From positions 18,373-82,372 of the forward strand of contig DASXSF010000083.1 in the NCBI GenBank assembly GCA_036506155.1: 64,000 nt of DNA. The letters run 5' to 3'. A program made the translations under genes and the position numbers. Origin of the DNA: DASXRA01 sp036506155 (GTDB lineage: Bacteria; Actinomycetota; Actinomycetes; Mycobacteriales; Jatrophihabitantaceae). Shown here one piece after another: positions 26,350 through 35,020 of this stretch. Below the pieces are notes generated by a model. The model saw only the letters and a list, made by a program, of their open reading frames with translations, was not told where the DNA came from and ran no database searches. The stretch's first letter is position 1. Each line of letters begins with the position of its first letter.

Positions 26350-26469
26350 AAGGGCCGGCTCACGTGCCCACCAGAGCCGGTCGACGCCGCGACACGGGCG
26401 TGCCGCAGTCTGACCGGTTCAGTTGGGGCCGGCGTCGCTGCCGGCCTGCGCGGACGCCGGGCGGCTCTC

Positions 26470-26606
26470 CGGATCTCGTCGGCGGCCGCGTCCAGCCCGC
26501 TCCTGCCGCGCACGAGCAGCGCCACTCGATCGTGCCGCGCCCCGAACGCGCGGGCCACTGCCCGGCCGACTCCGGCGCTCGCTCCGGTCACCACCACGGT
26601 TCGCAC
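26470..26606 (-). pseudogene. N-terminal stub of a short-chain dehydrogenase
   Basis: GTG 26606 opens RTVVVTGASAGVGRAVARAFG, the cofactor loop and first helix of an SDR. Similarity stops after about 45 residues (AADEIRR), where unrelated Arg/Pro-rich translation begins close to the AHSA1 operator. The rest of the enzyme is absent: a deletion remnant. Confidence 0.65.
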
Positions 26607-26668
26607 CAGGCGCAGCCTTCCCGGACGGCCGGCGATTCAGGCCCGCAGAGTGCGGGTAGAGGTGAGAC

Positions 26669-27643
26669 ATGGCAAGCAAGGGCAGCGTCGTCACCGTGCT
26701 GCTGGCGCTGCTCGCCAACGCAGCGGTCGGGGTCCTCAAGCTCATCGCCGGCCTGCTGTCCGGATCGGCGGCGCTGCTGTCCGAGGCGGCGCACTCTGCG
26801 GGCGATACGTCTACCGAGCTGCTGTTGCTGACGGCACTACACCGGTCGGAGCGTCCCGCCGACCCGACGCACCCGTTCGGGTACGGCAAGGAGCGGTTCT
26901 TCTGGTCTTTGCTCGCGGCCGTCGCGATCTTGGCGTCCGGGGCGGCGTTCTCGGTGTACGAAGGGCTGCGCACCATCATTGCCGGTGCCGAGCCGAGCCG
27001 CATGTTGTGGATCAACTATCCGGTACTGGCGCTCGCGTTCGTGTTCGAGGCGGTATCTCTGCGCAAAGCCGTCCGGGAAACGCGCGGCGAGGCACGGCAG
27101 CGACGGCTCTCGGTGCGCGCAGTGGTGCGCCAGCCGCATGATCCGACGGTGCGCAGCGTGCTGCTCGAGGATTCCGCGGCGGTGATCGGCCTGATCGTCG
27201 CTGCCATCGGCGTCGGGATGCACCAACTGACCGGTTCAGCACTATGGGACGGCGCGGCCTCCCTGGTGATCGGAGGCTTGCTGGTGATGGCCGCGGTGCT
27301 GCTCGTGCGGGCCTGCAAGCCATTGCTCATCGGCAGACAGGCCGACCCGCGGCTCATGCGCAGCATCGAGACCGTGCTCGAGCAGCAGGACGAGGTGGAC
27401 GACGTCGTCGACCTGCTCACGATGATGACCGGCACGGACCGCGTCTTGCTGTGCACCCGCGTCGACTTCGTTGACGGCTTCACGGCCTCCGAGCTGGAAG
27501 AGGCGTGCGTGCGCATCGACCGGACGCTACGGGAACGGTTCTCCGACCTGGACGAGATCTTCATTCAGCCCGCACCGAAATGGGATCCGCAGGTACGCGC
27601 TCGGGTCCGGCGTCGCTACGGCCACGATCTCGCGGGACGCTGA
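26669..27643 (+). CDS. Cation diffusion facilitator (CDF) transporter, second copy
   Basis: 324 aa, six predicted helices, divalent metal/proton antiporter. Signatures are EAAHSAGDTSTELLLL, HPFGYGKERFFWSLL and the fifth-helix EDSAAVIGLIV, the same variant as the copy at 4337, so the two are paralogues of one branch. A cytoplasmic domain follows, ending FIQPAPKWDPQ. ATG 26669 has a GAGGTGAG site. Confidence 0.9.
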   Translation: MASKGSVVTVLLALLANAAVGVLKLIAGLLSGSAALLSEAAHSAGDTSTELLLLTALHRSERPADPTHPFGYGKERFFWSLLAAVAILASGAAFSVYEGLRTIIAGAEPSRMLWINYPVLALAFVFEAVSLRKAVRETRGEARQRRLSVRAVVRQPHDPTVRSVLLEDSAAVIGLIVAAIGVGMHQLTGSALWDGAASLVIGGLLVMAAVLLVRACKPLLIGRQADPRLMRSIETVLEQQDEVDDVVDLLTMMTGTDRVLLCTRVDFVDGFTASELEEACVRIDRTLRERFSDLDEIFIQPAPKWDPQVRARVRRRYGHDLAGR

Positions 27644-27696
27644 CCACCCGGAGCATTCCCCGTTTGATCGTCGGCCCGGGCAGGGAACCTAGAGGC

Positions 27697-28722
27697 ATGC
27701 CCCTTCCCTGCGAGGTAACTCGCGTCTACGAGCACCCCGGCCCGTTCGCCACGGCCTACCTGGATGCCACTCACCCGACCGAGCTGGGTGCCGAGCAGGT
27801 CCGGATGCGTTGGCAGGCGCTGCGGTCGACGCTGCTGCACGCGGGGGCGGACGAAGCGACGGTGGCCGCGCTCGATGACTCCGCCGAAGACCGGGCGCCC
27901 GGCGAGCAGGGCGCCGCTGCCACACGTTCTGCCTTATCTCGCCCAGCAGGGGGTGCGCATTCCGCATGTGGTGGTGTTCGCCGACCTGGAAGGCGCGGAC
28001 ATCTCGACATCGTCGGGGTCGACCACGAGCGTCAAGGGCAGCCACGACGACCCGCGCCGCAAGACGTCGACGGCGGACTGCTCTCAGCAGCACTTCCAGT
28101 AGGGGGTCGAGAACAACTCGGCGGCCGATGCCCGGGAGGTGGCGGCGGTCGTCGCCGACGATGCGGCCCGCGTCAGAGCAACCGTTGTCATATCGGCCGG
28201 AGACCCGCGGGCGTGCGGCTTGCTGCGGGGTGAGCTGCCGGCGTTTCTGGATCCGGATGTCGAGATCGTCCCGCTCAGCGAAGGCGGCCGCGAGCCCAGC
28301 GCCGAACACCGCGAGCTCGGCGACGCAATACACGCTGTGCTGCTCCAGCGGGCGTTGCGAGAGTCGCCTCGGGTGCTCGATCGGCTGGCGCGGCGCGCGA
28401 GCACGGCGTGATCGTCACGGGTGCAGAGGCCGTGGTGGCTGCGGTTCGCCGCAGCCAGGTCGATACCGCGCTGCTCGTGGAGGACCCGTCGTCCACGTTG
28501 CACGCCTGGATCGGTCCGCAACCGCTGCAGCTCGGACTCGCCGAGGACGAGCTCTACGCAATGGGCGTCCCCGCGCCGCAGCGTGATCGGCTCGACGCGG
28601 CACTGATCCGCGCCTTGGCCGGCAGCGACGCGTCGCTGCTCACCGTGCCGCCCGACGATGCCACACTTCCGGGCGGAATCGCCGCCCTGCTGCGCTGCAC
28701 CGACGAGGCCACTCCGCTGTGA
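27697..28722 (+). pseudogene. Rv2629-like (BaeRF/Vms1-type) protein, multiply disrupted
   Basis: ATG 27697 begins a protein typical of the Rv2629/baeRF2 family, relatives of eRF1 and Vms1 that may act on stalled peptidyl-tRNA. The reading frame is broken at least three times. Near 27905 a frame change coincides with loss of an estimated 25-30 codons (GEQG joins APLPHVLPYLAQ). At 28100-28102 a TAG replaces the Gln expected in FQQRVENN. Near 28395 the frame shifts back (RREHGVIVTGAEAVVAAVRR) and the end, LPGGIAALLR, is typical. With three independent lesions this is real decay. Confidence 0.75.
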
Positions 28723-28938
28723 CACCCCGATCGCCAGCATGGGCGGGACATGTCAGAGTGGCGGCATGTCGAGTGAGCAAGGAGGACCGGTATCCGCGGT
28801 CCCCGAACACTTGGATCTGTTGGGATTGGGTCTAGGCGGTGCGTGTTCGTGCCCGGTGGGATCGTCCGGGGGGTAGCCCGATTGGTGTGCGATGGCTAGG
28901 GTCTGCCGATCGGGTGGTCGATCGAGGGGGCGGTCTTG

Positions 28939-30630
28939 ATGCGACGCTGGACGATTTTTGCCGCGGCGGGCGCGGTCGTGGTTGCCGGAGCCGTGGCGGT
29001 ATCGGGCACTCCGGGTGCCGCGGCAGCGGCGAAGGGCCCTCTGGGTGATTACTCGCATCTGGTGGTGATCTACGAGGAGAACCACAGTTTCGACAATCTC
29101 TACGGGCTATGGGGCGCGGTCGGTCACCAGAAGGTGAACGGCCTGCCTAACGCGCAAGCCGGTACGACCCAGGTGGATCAGTCCGGCGCGCCGATCGGGT
29201 GTCTGCTGCAGAACGACAACAACCTCGTCCCGACCACTGCCACCGTCAAGTGGCTCGACGGGTCGACACATCCCGGCCTGCTGTCACCCGAATGCTCAGC
29301 TACCACGCCTCGTGGGGTGGCGTTCGACAGCCATTTCACCACCAGCGCGCCGTTCTCGATCAACGACTACATCGCGGCGGCAGACGCGACGTGCCCGCCG
29401 CCGACAGTGTTCGCCGCGAATGGCGTGGAAAAGGGCGACCCGGCCGGCTTGCCGGGCGGGTGCACCCGCGACGTAGTGCACCGCTTCTACCAGGAGCAGT
29501 ACCAGCTCGACGGTGGTAAGCAGGACCGCTACTCGACCGGCAGCGACGCGGCGGGGCTGACGCAGGGTTATTACGACACGACGCAACTGCCGGTTTACAG
29601 ATACCTGCACGCGGCTGGCGCGCCCAACTACGTGATCGCCGACAACTTCTTCCAGGCGGCGTTCGGCGGGTCGTTCCTCAACCATCAGTACCTGGTCGCG
29701 GCTCAGGCGCCGAAGTGGGACACCTCGCAGCTGGCCGTGCCCGGCGGCAAGAACAGCGTCCTGGACGCTGCAGGTTTCCCGAACAGCGGCTACCCGCTGT
29801 ACAAGCCGGACCCGGCTGTCTCGTATGTCGATGGTCCGCTGACCCAGGCCTGCGGGCTGCCGAGCACGATCGCCGGCTACGCCTGCGGCAACTATGCGGT
29901 AAACACGATGCAGCCGTCGTGGCAGCCAAGCGCTTTCGGGTCGAATGTGCTGCCCGGCATCAACGACGTCGACCCGTCCAAGCCGTTCTACGAGACCAAC
30001 ATCGGTGACGAGCTGTCGGCAAAGAACATCTCCTGGAACTGGTACTCGGGCGGATGGAATGACGCCGTCGCCGGCCACCCGGATCCGCTTTTCCAATTCC
30101 ACCACCAGCCGCTCAACTACTTCCAGAACTACGCGCCCGGAATGCCAGGGCGGGCGCACCTGCGGGATGAGACCGAGTTCGTCGCCGCCGCACAGGCGGG
30201 CACGCTGCCTGCGGTCTCGTTCGTCAAGCCGGTCGGCGAGGAGAACGAGCACCCCGGGTACGCCAGCACCGACCACGGCGACAACCACCTGGTCGAACTG
30301 CTCAAGACCATCCTCGACGGACCGGACGGCAAGAACACGCTGGTCGTGGTCACCTACGACGAGTTCGGTGGCCAATGGGACCACGTAGCCCCACCCGGGC
30401 AGGGCCCAACCGCAGCAGACGGGCCGTCGGATCCGTTCGGCCCTAGCACCCGCATCCCGGCGCTGATCATCGGCGGTAACTTCACCCGGTCAGGCGTCGA
30501 CCACCAGGCGCACGACACCACCTCGATCCTCGCCACCCTCGAACGCCAGTACGGGCTCGCGCCCCTCGGAACCCGCGACAAACAGGTCACGGACCTCCGT
30601 CACGTGTTGAACGTCGGCGGTAACCCGTAG
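28939..30630 (+). CDS. Secreted phosphoesterase (phospholipase C/acid phosphatase family)
   Basis: 563 aa with a Sec signal peptide (MRRWTIFAAAGAVVVAGAVAV, cleavage near TPGAAAAA). The alkaline-phosphatase-like phosphoesterase core starts with VVIYEENHSFDNLYG, whose Glu/Asn/Asp bind metal, and closes with TYDEFGGQWDHV and a CSTDHGDNH-like STDHGDNHL segment. Eight or so Cys could form disulfides outside the cell. ATG 28939 follows a GAGGGGG site. Substrate may be phospholipid or phosphate monoesters. It is the only intact gene in this decayed stretch. Confidence 0.87.
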   Translation: MRRWTIFAAAGAVVVAGAVAVSGTPGAAAAAKGPLGDYSHLVVIYEENHSFDNLYGLWGAVGHQKVNGLPNAQAGTTQVDQSGAPIGCLLQNDNNLVPTTATVKWLDGSTHPGLLSPECSATTPRGVAFDSHFTTSAPFSINDYIAAADATCPPPTVFAANGVEKGDPAGLPGGCTRDVVHRFYQEQYQLDGGKQDRYSTGSDAAGLTQGYYDTTQLPVYRYLHAAGAPNYVIADNFFQAAFGGSFLNHQYLVAAQAPKWDTSQLAVPGGKNSVLDAAGFPNSGYPLYKPDPAVSYVDGPLTQACGLPSTIAGYACGNYAVNTMQPSWQPSAFGSNVLPGINDVDPSKPFYETNIGDELSAKNISWNWYSGGWNDAVAGHPDPLFQFHHQPLNYFQNYAPGMPGRAHLRDETEFVAAAQAGTLPAVSFVKPVGEENEHPGYASTDHGDNHLVELLKTILDGPDGKNTLVVVTYDEFGGQWDHVAPPGQGPTAADGPSDPFGPSTRIPALIIGGNFTRSGVDHQAHDTTSILATLERQYGLAPLGTRDKQVTDLRHVLNVGGNP

Positions 30631-30641
30631 CCGTCTATCGA

Positions 30642-30659
30642 GCGGCCTCACAAGGCCGC
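30642..30659 (+). terminator. Hairpin after the phosphoesterase gene
   Basis: GCGGCCT (30642-30648) and AGGCCGC (30653-30659) form a 7-bp stem with a 4-nt loop, 12 bp after the stop. No T tract follows, so its efficiency is uncertain. Confidence 0.4.
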
Positions 30660-31480
30660 GCGTCACACTCCGGTTGACCACACGCCGACCGACGCCTCGC
30701 CAGGCGAATGAGACACTGGGGCGCCGCGAGAACCGACACCACGCGGCGAGATCCGAGCGCCATCGCCGAAGCCGGGCTGGTGATCCGAAACGCGCTGCTT
30801 GCCGCCCCAGGGCTGCCACGCGGCGGGCGCCGGCGCTCAATGCCGCGGCCGCGACGCGTGCGGCAGCTGCCGATGCGATGGGTACGTGTCCTCCTAGCCG
30901 GTCCCGCCACACCGAACCCGACCGCGGCCACCCCGAAGACCACAGCGTAGCTGTGGACCGCGGCATGTACCTCGACGCACGTGATCCTCACCGGTGTGGG
31001 CGGCGCCGAGGGCTGGCTCGACTCGACCGGATCGTCGTGCGAGCGACTCCTGCAGCGCCTGCAGTTCGACGAGGCGAACTGAGCCAGCAGACCGTCTATC
31101 ACGGCTCGCCTAACCGGCTCACACGGCGACGATCCGGAGCCCCGCGAAACAAACCACAGCACCGCACAGTTGACCTTTGGACGACGCGGCCGGGCGGGGC
31201 CAGCCTGCCCCGGCCCAACTGTTGTGCACGCGCCGTCGAGCCAACGCCGTTGACAGCCGCGACGCGTTATCCACCGCGCCGCCGAGCGACCACCGGACCG
31301 CTGACCCGACAACCCCGATCAGCCATACTCGTCGGATGCCTGGCCGGCGCGGCCAGCTGGCGTCGATCCTTCTCGATGTTGTCAAATGAGGGGCACCGCG
31401 GCGCGTACCGCAACCGTTGGCCTCCCCATCGCTGCGCTGCTGCTGGCCGCCCCTCCGGACCGATCCAGCAGGTATCCGAC
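30660..31480. other. About 0.8 kb without an intact gene
   Basis: Long open frames here are only GC-driven and show Arg/Pro-rich, low-information translation on both strands. One fragment on the plus strand near 30990-31080 (VILTGVGGAEGWLDSTGSS, ending LLQRLQFDEAN at a TGA) reads like the tail of a lost protein, but I cannot assign it. Together with the fragments on either side this looks like a graveyard of genes. Confidence 0.5.
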
Positions 31481-31484
31481 GGAT

Positions 31485-31681
31485 GCACTTGTCCTCGCGG
31501 ACTTGAAGGCGTCGGCCTCCCCGAGCAGGTTGGTACGCACCTTCTCCGCCTCACGCAGCATGCGGCCGGTGCCGTGCATGTCACCACGGGCGTTCTCGGC
31601 GACCGCGCCGAAGTGCTCGGCGCTGCAGCGCTGATCCTGGCCCAATCGCCCCTCGCGCTCGCCGAGCGGGTACGCAGCTGA
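31485..31681 (+). pseudogene. Possible C-terminal remnant of a ROK-family protein
   Basis: The frame ending at 31681 reads GLEGVGLPEQVGTHLLRL then VTTGVLGDRAEVLGAAALIL. The last part matches the C-terminal helix of ROK repressors/sugar kinases (typically ALGDRAEALGAAALVL). No upstream ROK ATPase motifs are seen, so only about 60 codons remain. Confidence 0.4.
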
Positions 31682-31764
31682 GCTGCGGGTTACGAGTGGG
31701 TGTTGGACACCAGTAGAGGGACGCTCGGCGGGCGAGGCGAGGTCGTCGTTTGGGGTGTGCGAAG

Positions 31765-31788
31765 GTGGAGCTGAGGGTGGAGCTGAGG
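31765..31788. repeat. 12-bp tandem duplication of the tRNA-Ala 3' end
   Basis: GTGGAGCTGAGG occurs twice back to back (31765-31776 and 31777-31788). The second copy is the tRNA acceptor/T-arm end, the first lies outside. Such a copy can be left by integrase activity at a tRNA or by slippage. Confidence 0.6.
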
Positions 31789-31850
31789 GGACTCGAACCC
31801 CTGACCCCCACACTGCCAGTGTGGTGCGCTACCAGCTGCGCCACAGCCCC
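31778..31850 (-). tRNA. tRNA-Ala (GGC)
   Basis: 73-nt cloverleaf. The acceptor pairs GGGGCTG with CAGCTCC, the D-arm is GCGC/GCGC, the anticodon stem CCACA/TGTGG encloses loop CTGGCAG (anticodon GGC, Ala), and the T-arm is GGGG-TTCGAGT-CCCC. The discriminator is A; CCA is not encoded. Part of the 3' end is repeated in tandem just outside the gene (31765-31788). Confidence 0.92.
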
Positions 31851-32032
31851 AAACTAGCGGTCCGGCTGGACCGACAAGCAATCGTACACACGCCGCGAGC
31901 GCGCACAGCAGCGCGCGACGAAAGGGCTCGAAATGGGCTCTCGCGCCACGCCGGGACCCCCGGAATACCGAGGATTCGGGGCCTTCGCTCATACTGGAGC
32001 TAGTACGTACCCGACGATCAAGGGAGATGTGC

Positions 32033-32308
32033 GTGAACCGCAAGGAACTCGTGGCAGCCGTGGCTGACGAGGCCTCGCTCGAGCAGAAGACCGTCGACGC
32101 GGTCCTACGCGCCCTGCAGGCCACTTTGGAGGACGCCGCTGCCAAGGGTGAGAAGGTCAGCGTGCCGGGTTTCTTCGCGCTGTCTGTCGGCCACAGTGCC
32201 GCGCGCGAGGGCCGCAACCCGGCGACCGGCGCGACGATCACGATCCCGGCGCGCAACACCGTCAAGCTCACTGCAGGCAGCACGCTGAAGGACGCTGCGA
32301 ACCGGTAA
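32033..32308 (+). CDS. HU-family nucleoid protein (short form)
   Basis: 91-aa DNA-bending protein starting at GTG 32033 (NRKELVAAVADEAS), six bases after GGGAG; the ATG at 32027 sits right against the ribosome site. The beta-arm contains GRNPATGATITIPA, the usual RNPxTG loop. There is no long Lys/Ala-rich tail as in mycobacterial HupB, so this is the compact HU type. Confidence 0.92.
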   Translation: MNRKELVAAVADEASLEQKTVDAVLRALQATLEDAAAKGEKVSVPGFFALSVGHSAAREGRNPATGATITIPARNTVKLTAGSTLKDAANR

Positions 32309-32402
32309 CCAGCAAGCCCGGCAAGCAGCAAACAGCGAACCGACGCCAACCGGATGGGCCGGTCGGCGCGGGCTTCAACGCCCCGCCGACCGGCCTTCCG
32401 CA

Positions 32403-33725
32403 TCACGGGCTGGGCGTGGACGACGGCGTCGAGCTTGAGGTCGAGCCGGACGGTGAGGGTGCTGGGGATGTCGACGCCTTGGCCGCGGCGTTCGCCACCG
32501 CGGCGTCGAACGCCGCCTTGGTGACCGTACCCAGCCTCTTGCCGTCGACCATGACCGTCGGCGTGCCGGTGACTCCGCGTTGGGACGCGTTGTCGGTGAT
32601 GGCTGCGACGAGCGCCTTGTGCAGCTCACCGCTCATACAGCTCTGGAATGTGGTCAGGTCGTTGCCCTTGATGCCGGCTTGCTTGGCGTAGTCGAGCAAC
32701 TGGGTGTTCGAGCGGCCGTTACTGCCTTCCTTCGGCTGCACCTGCTGCCCGCTGCTGTCCTTGCCGTACAGGATGTCGTGGTACTTGGCGAAGTCGTCGA
32801 CGCTGACGTCCGAGGCGCACAGCGCAGCGTTGGCCGCCCGGGACGAATAGCGGTTGCCGCTGGACGCACTGTCCAGAAACGCCATCGTGTGATAGCGCAC
32901 CTGGATCTGGCCCGCCTTGACCTTGGCGGCGATGTCCTTGCCTGTGGTTTGCTCGAACTGCAGGCAGATGGGGCACTGGAAGTCCTCGAATACGTCGACC
33001 TTGACCGGTGCGCCTGCCTTGCCGACGACCACGCCGTTGCTGACGCTGGCGTTCGTCGCGGTCAGGTCTCCTTGGATCTTCGCCCGATTCGCCTGCACGC
33101 CGATCCCGATCACGCTCACGAGCACCACGACCAGACCGAACGCCAGGCTCAGATACCGGGTGCGAATCTCTGCCTCGCGGCGGCGCGCCTCGAGCATCGC
33201 GTTGTACTTGCGCTGCCCCTGGTCGCTGCGCATGCGCTTCGCCGACGGCATAGCGACCGTGTCGTTGCGGGCGAGGAATTCATCGACCGAGAAGCGGGTA
33301 ACCGGCCATATCACCAGGTACGCCGACAGCGCGATCAGCCCGACGTCACGGAGGATGTCGAGCATGTAGTGCGTCGAGCCGATCGTGGTCCCGCCGCCGC
33401 CGAAGCAGCCGCACTCGAGCTTGAGGCCACGCGCGCTTGCCTCGATCAGGCCGATCAGGAACACGAACAACAGCAGGCCGGACACGATGGCGGCCGCCCG
33501 GGTCACGATGCCCAGCACGAGCAGCAGACCTATGCACACCTCGAGTACCGGCAGCCCGTAGCCGATCGCCTTGGACAGCCACTCCGGCGTCGCGTCGTAG
33601 GCGCGGACGGTCTGCACGAACCCACGTGGATTGCCGAGCTTCGACCAGGCGGCCCAGATCCAGATCCCCCCCAGCGCGAGCCGGGCGACGGTGCCGACCC
33701 AGGGTCGGATCGAGCTCCAGTTCAC
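32403..33725 (-). CDS. MauE/DoxX-like membrane domain fused to a DsbA-type thiol oxidoreductase
   Basis: 440 aa. Residues 1-150 form a MauE-type four-helix domain (LALGGIWIWAAWSKLGNP) with a Cys pair in LECGCFGGGG. One more helix lies at about 195-215, then an extracytoplasmic thioredoxin fold with active site CPIC (Cys251, Cys254) in DVFEDFQCPICLQFE and cis-Pro loop VTGTPTVMVDG. The tail is Ser/Pro-rich low complexity. In principle the membrane half could pass electrons or oxidising equivalents to the DsbA half. It overlaps the sco gene by 4 bp. Confidence 0.9.
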   Translation of the reverse strand: MNWSSIRPWVGTVARLALGGIWIWAAWSKLGNPRGFVQTVRAYDATPEWLSKAIGYGLPVLEVCIGLLLVLGIVTRAAAIVSGLLLFVFLIGLIEASARGLKLECGCFGGGGTTIGSTHYMLDILRDVGLIALSAYLVIWPVTRFSVDEFLARNDTVAMPSAKRMRSDQGQRKYNAMLEARRREAEIRTRYLSLAFGLVVVLVSVIGIGVQANRAKIQGDLTATNASVSNGVVVGKAGAPVKVDVFEDFQCPICLQFEQTTGKDIAAKVKAGQIQVRYHTMAFLDSASSGNRYSSRAANAALCASDVSVDDFAKYHDILYGKDSSGQQVQPKEGSNGRSNTQLLDYAKQAGIKGNDLTTFQSCMSGELHKALVAAITDNASQRGVTGTPTVMVDGKRLGTVTKAAFDAAVANAAAKASTSPAPSPSGSTSSSTPSSTPSP

Positions 33726-34345
33726 GAAGACGCCTCCTTGGAGACCAGCGGTAGATCGTGTGCGATCTGGTCCGATTCGTTGTCGCTTTGCAGGTACTTG
33801 ACGTGCGCGTAGTCGTCAGCACCGTAGAGCAACACGTCCGCGGCGTGCGTCTGACCCCCGTCCTCCGCGAGGACGATGTGAGCTGCCGCCTGCGCGGCAT
33901 CGATCTGCGCCTGCGTGCCGGTCAGGCCGACGAACTTGTGCGGCAGGTCGGTGTCGAAGTGCCGCAGCCACGCGGCAATCACCTTGCCGGTATCGCGCTT
34001 GACGTCTGTGGTGACGAACACCACCCGTGTCTGGGACCGCACTGCCGCCGGCTGCTCGGCAACCGCTTGCGCGATGTCGGCCATCGTCGTGGGGCAGACG
34101 TCCGGGCAGTGCGTGTAGCCGAAGTACAGCAACGTCGGATGTCCGGCGGTTTGGCTGAACGAGAACCGCTTACCGTCCGTGTCGGTGAGCGTGAAAGACG
34201 GCCGCGGCAGCGGCGGCACCAGCCCGAACCCCTGGTACCGGCCGACATGCGGCTGGTTGTTCAGGTCGGACGGTTTGGCCTTTCCGCCACTGGACGAGCA
34301 GCCGGCCAGCACGACGAGAGCCACAAGCAGCACGGCAGGCCTCAT
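33722..34345 (-). CDS. Sco1/SenC-family copper/thiol lipoprotein
   Basis: 207 aa with a lipoprotein signal ending LAGC (Cys16). The copper site is complete: Cys80 and Cys84 in THCPDVCPTT and His167 in THAADVLLYG. Sco proteins deliver copper to, or reduce the CuA thiols of, cytochrome c oxidase subunit II. It lies between the PCuAC chaperone and the DsbA fusion, with a 4-bp overlap on each side. Confidence 0.93.
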   Translation of the reverse strand: MRPAVLLVALVVLAGCSSSGGKAKPSDLNNQPHVGRYQGFGLVPPLPRPSFTLTDTDGKRFSFSQTAGHPTLLYFGYTHCPDVCPTTMADIAQAVAEQPAAVRSQTRVVFVTTDVKRDTGKVIAAWLRHFDTDLPHKFVGLTGTQAQIDAAQAAAHIVLAEDGGQTHAADVLLYGADDYAHVKYLQSDNESDQIAHDLPLVSKEASS

Positions 34346-34833
34346 CCGGGCGGCTCCGCGTTGATCGCGATCACCGGTGCCGACACGTTCACGGGCCCGG
34401 CGTTGACAAAGTTCAACTCCAGATTGACGTACTGCCCGGGCCGTAGCGTCCCGACTAGGTGCTCGATCATCACATGACCTTTACCTGGCTTGAGTGTGAC
34501 GCTGCTGTGCGCGGGGATGCGCAGCCCGGCTGCCGACACGCGCATCCCGCCGCTCGCGTCCTCGGTCATGACCGAGGCGCTCTCCCCTGCGCCGCTCGCG
34601 ACGCTGGTGAGCGTGTCGTCGGTGCCCGTCGTGTTGTAAACGGTGAAGTACGCGGCTGCGACATCGGGCGACGCGGGCTCCCGGACATACGCACCGCTGA
34701 CCACGATCGGGTCGGTTGCCGCGCCGCCGAGTCCGCCGCTGGCCGCCTGCGGTACGGCGCCACGGATCAGCCCGGCGAAGCCCACCACGGCAACAGCGAC
34801 CGCGACGAAGGCGGATGCGGGCGGACGGCTCAT
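34342..34833 (-). CDS. PCu(A)C-type extracytoplasmic copper chaperone
   Basis: 163 aa with an N-terminal signal/anchor helix (AFVAVAVAVVGFAGLI). The cupredoxin-like domain shows AAAYFTVYNTTGTDDTL, VMTEDASGGM and KPGKGHVMIEHLVG, matching the spaced Met/His copper ligands of PCuAC, although the first ligand (often His-Glu) reads VMTED here. Works with Sco to load copper into oxidases. ATG 34833 overlaps the stop of a 47-codon ORF. Confidence 0.88.
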   Translation of the reverse strand: MSRPPASAFVAVAVAVVGFAGLIRGAVPQAASGGLGGAATDPIVVSGAYVREPASPDVAAAYFTVYNTTGTDDTLTSVASGAGESASVMTEDASGGMRVSAAGLRIPAHSSVTLKPGKGHVMIEHLVGTLRPGQYVNLELNFVNAGPVNVSAPVIAINAEPPG

Positions 34834-34973
34834 GTCGTGCGCCGCCTCACGACCGCCGCGCCGAGTGTGACGACCGTCACAGCCGGGGCGATGCTCGCAT
34901 GGACCACGCAGCCAGTCTGACTGCTGGCCGAGGGCGTGCGTGTCGCCGGGTTGACCTCCGCGCTCTTCAGCAT
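34830..34973 (-). CDS. Possible 47-aa single-helix protein in the copper operon
   Basis: From ATG 34973 the frame encodes a short polar start, one Cys, a hydrophobic segment (VHASIAPAVTVVTLGAAVV) and an RRR end. Its TGA overlaps the PCuAC ATG by four bases, as expected for a coupled gene, but no strong ribosome site precedes it. It fills the otherwise empty gap after copCD. Confidence 0.4.
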   Translation of the reverse strand: MLKSAEVNPATRTPSASSQTGCVVHASIAPAVTVVTLGAAVVRRRTT

Positions 34974-35020
34974 GCGTCGGATCCAGCTGCGACGGTGGGC
35001 AGGCGCATCGATTTGACTCC

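Noticed and set aside
28766..28876. 36-codon ORF ending LGGACSCPVGSSGG
   Set aside because: A Cys-containing short ORF could suggest a peptide precursor, but there is no strong ribosome site and no modification or export genes nearby.
30674..31312. Long overlapping frames on both strands after the phosphoesterase
   Set aside because: Composition-driven open frames without any recognisable domain or ribosome site.
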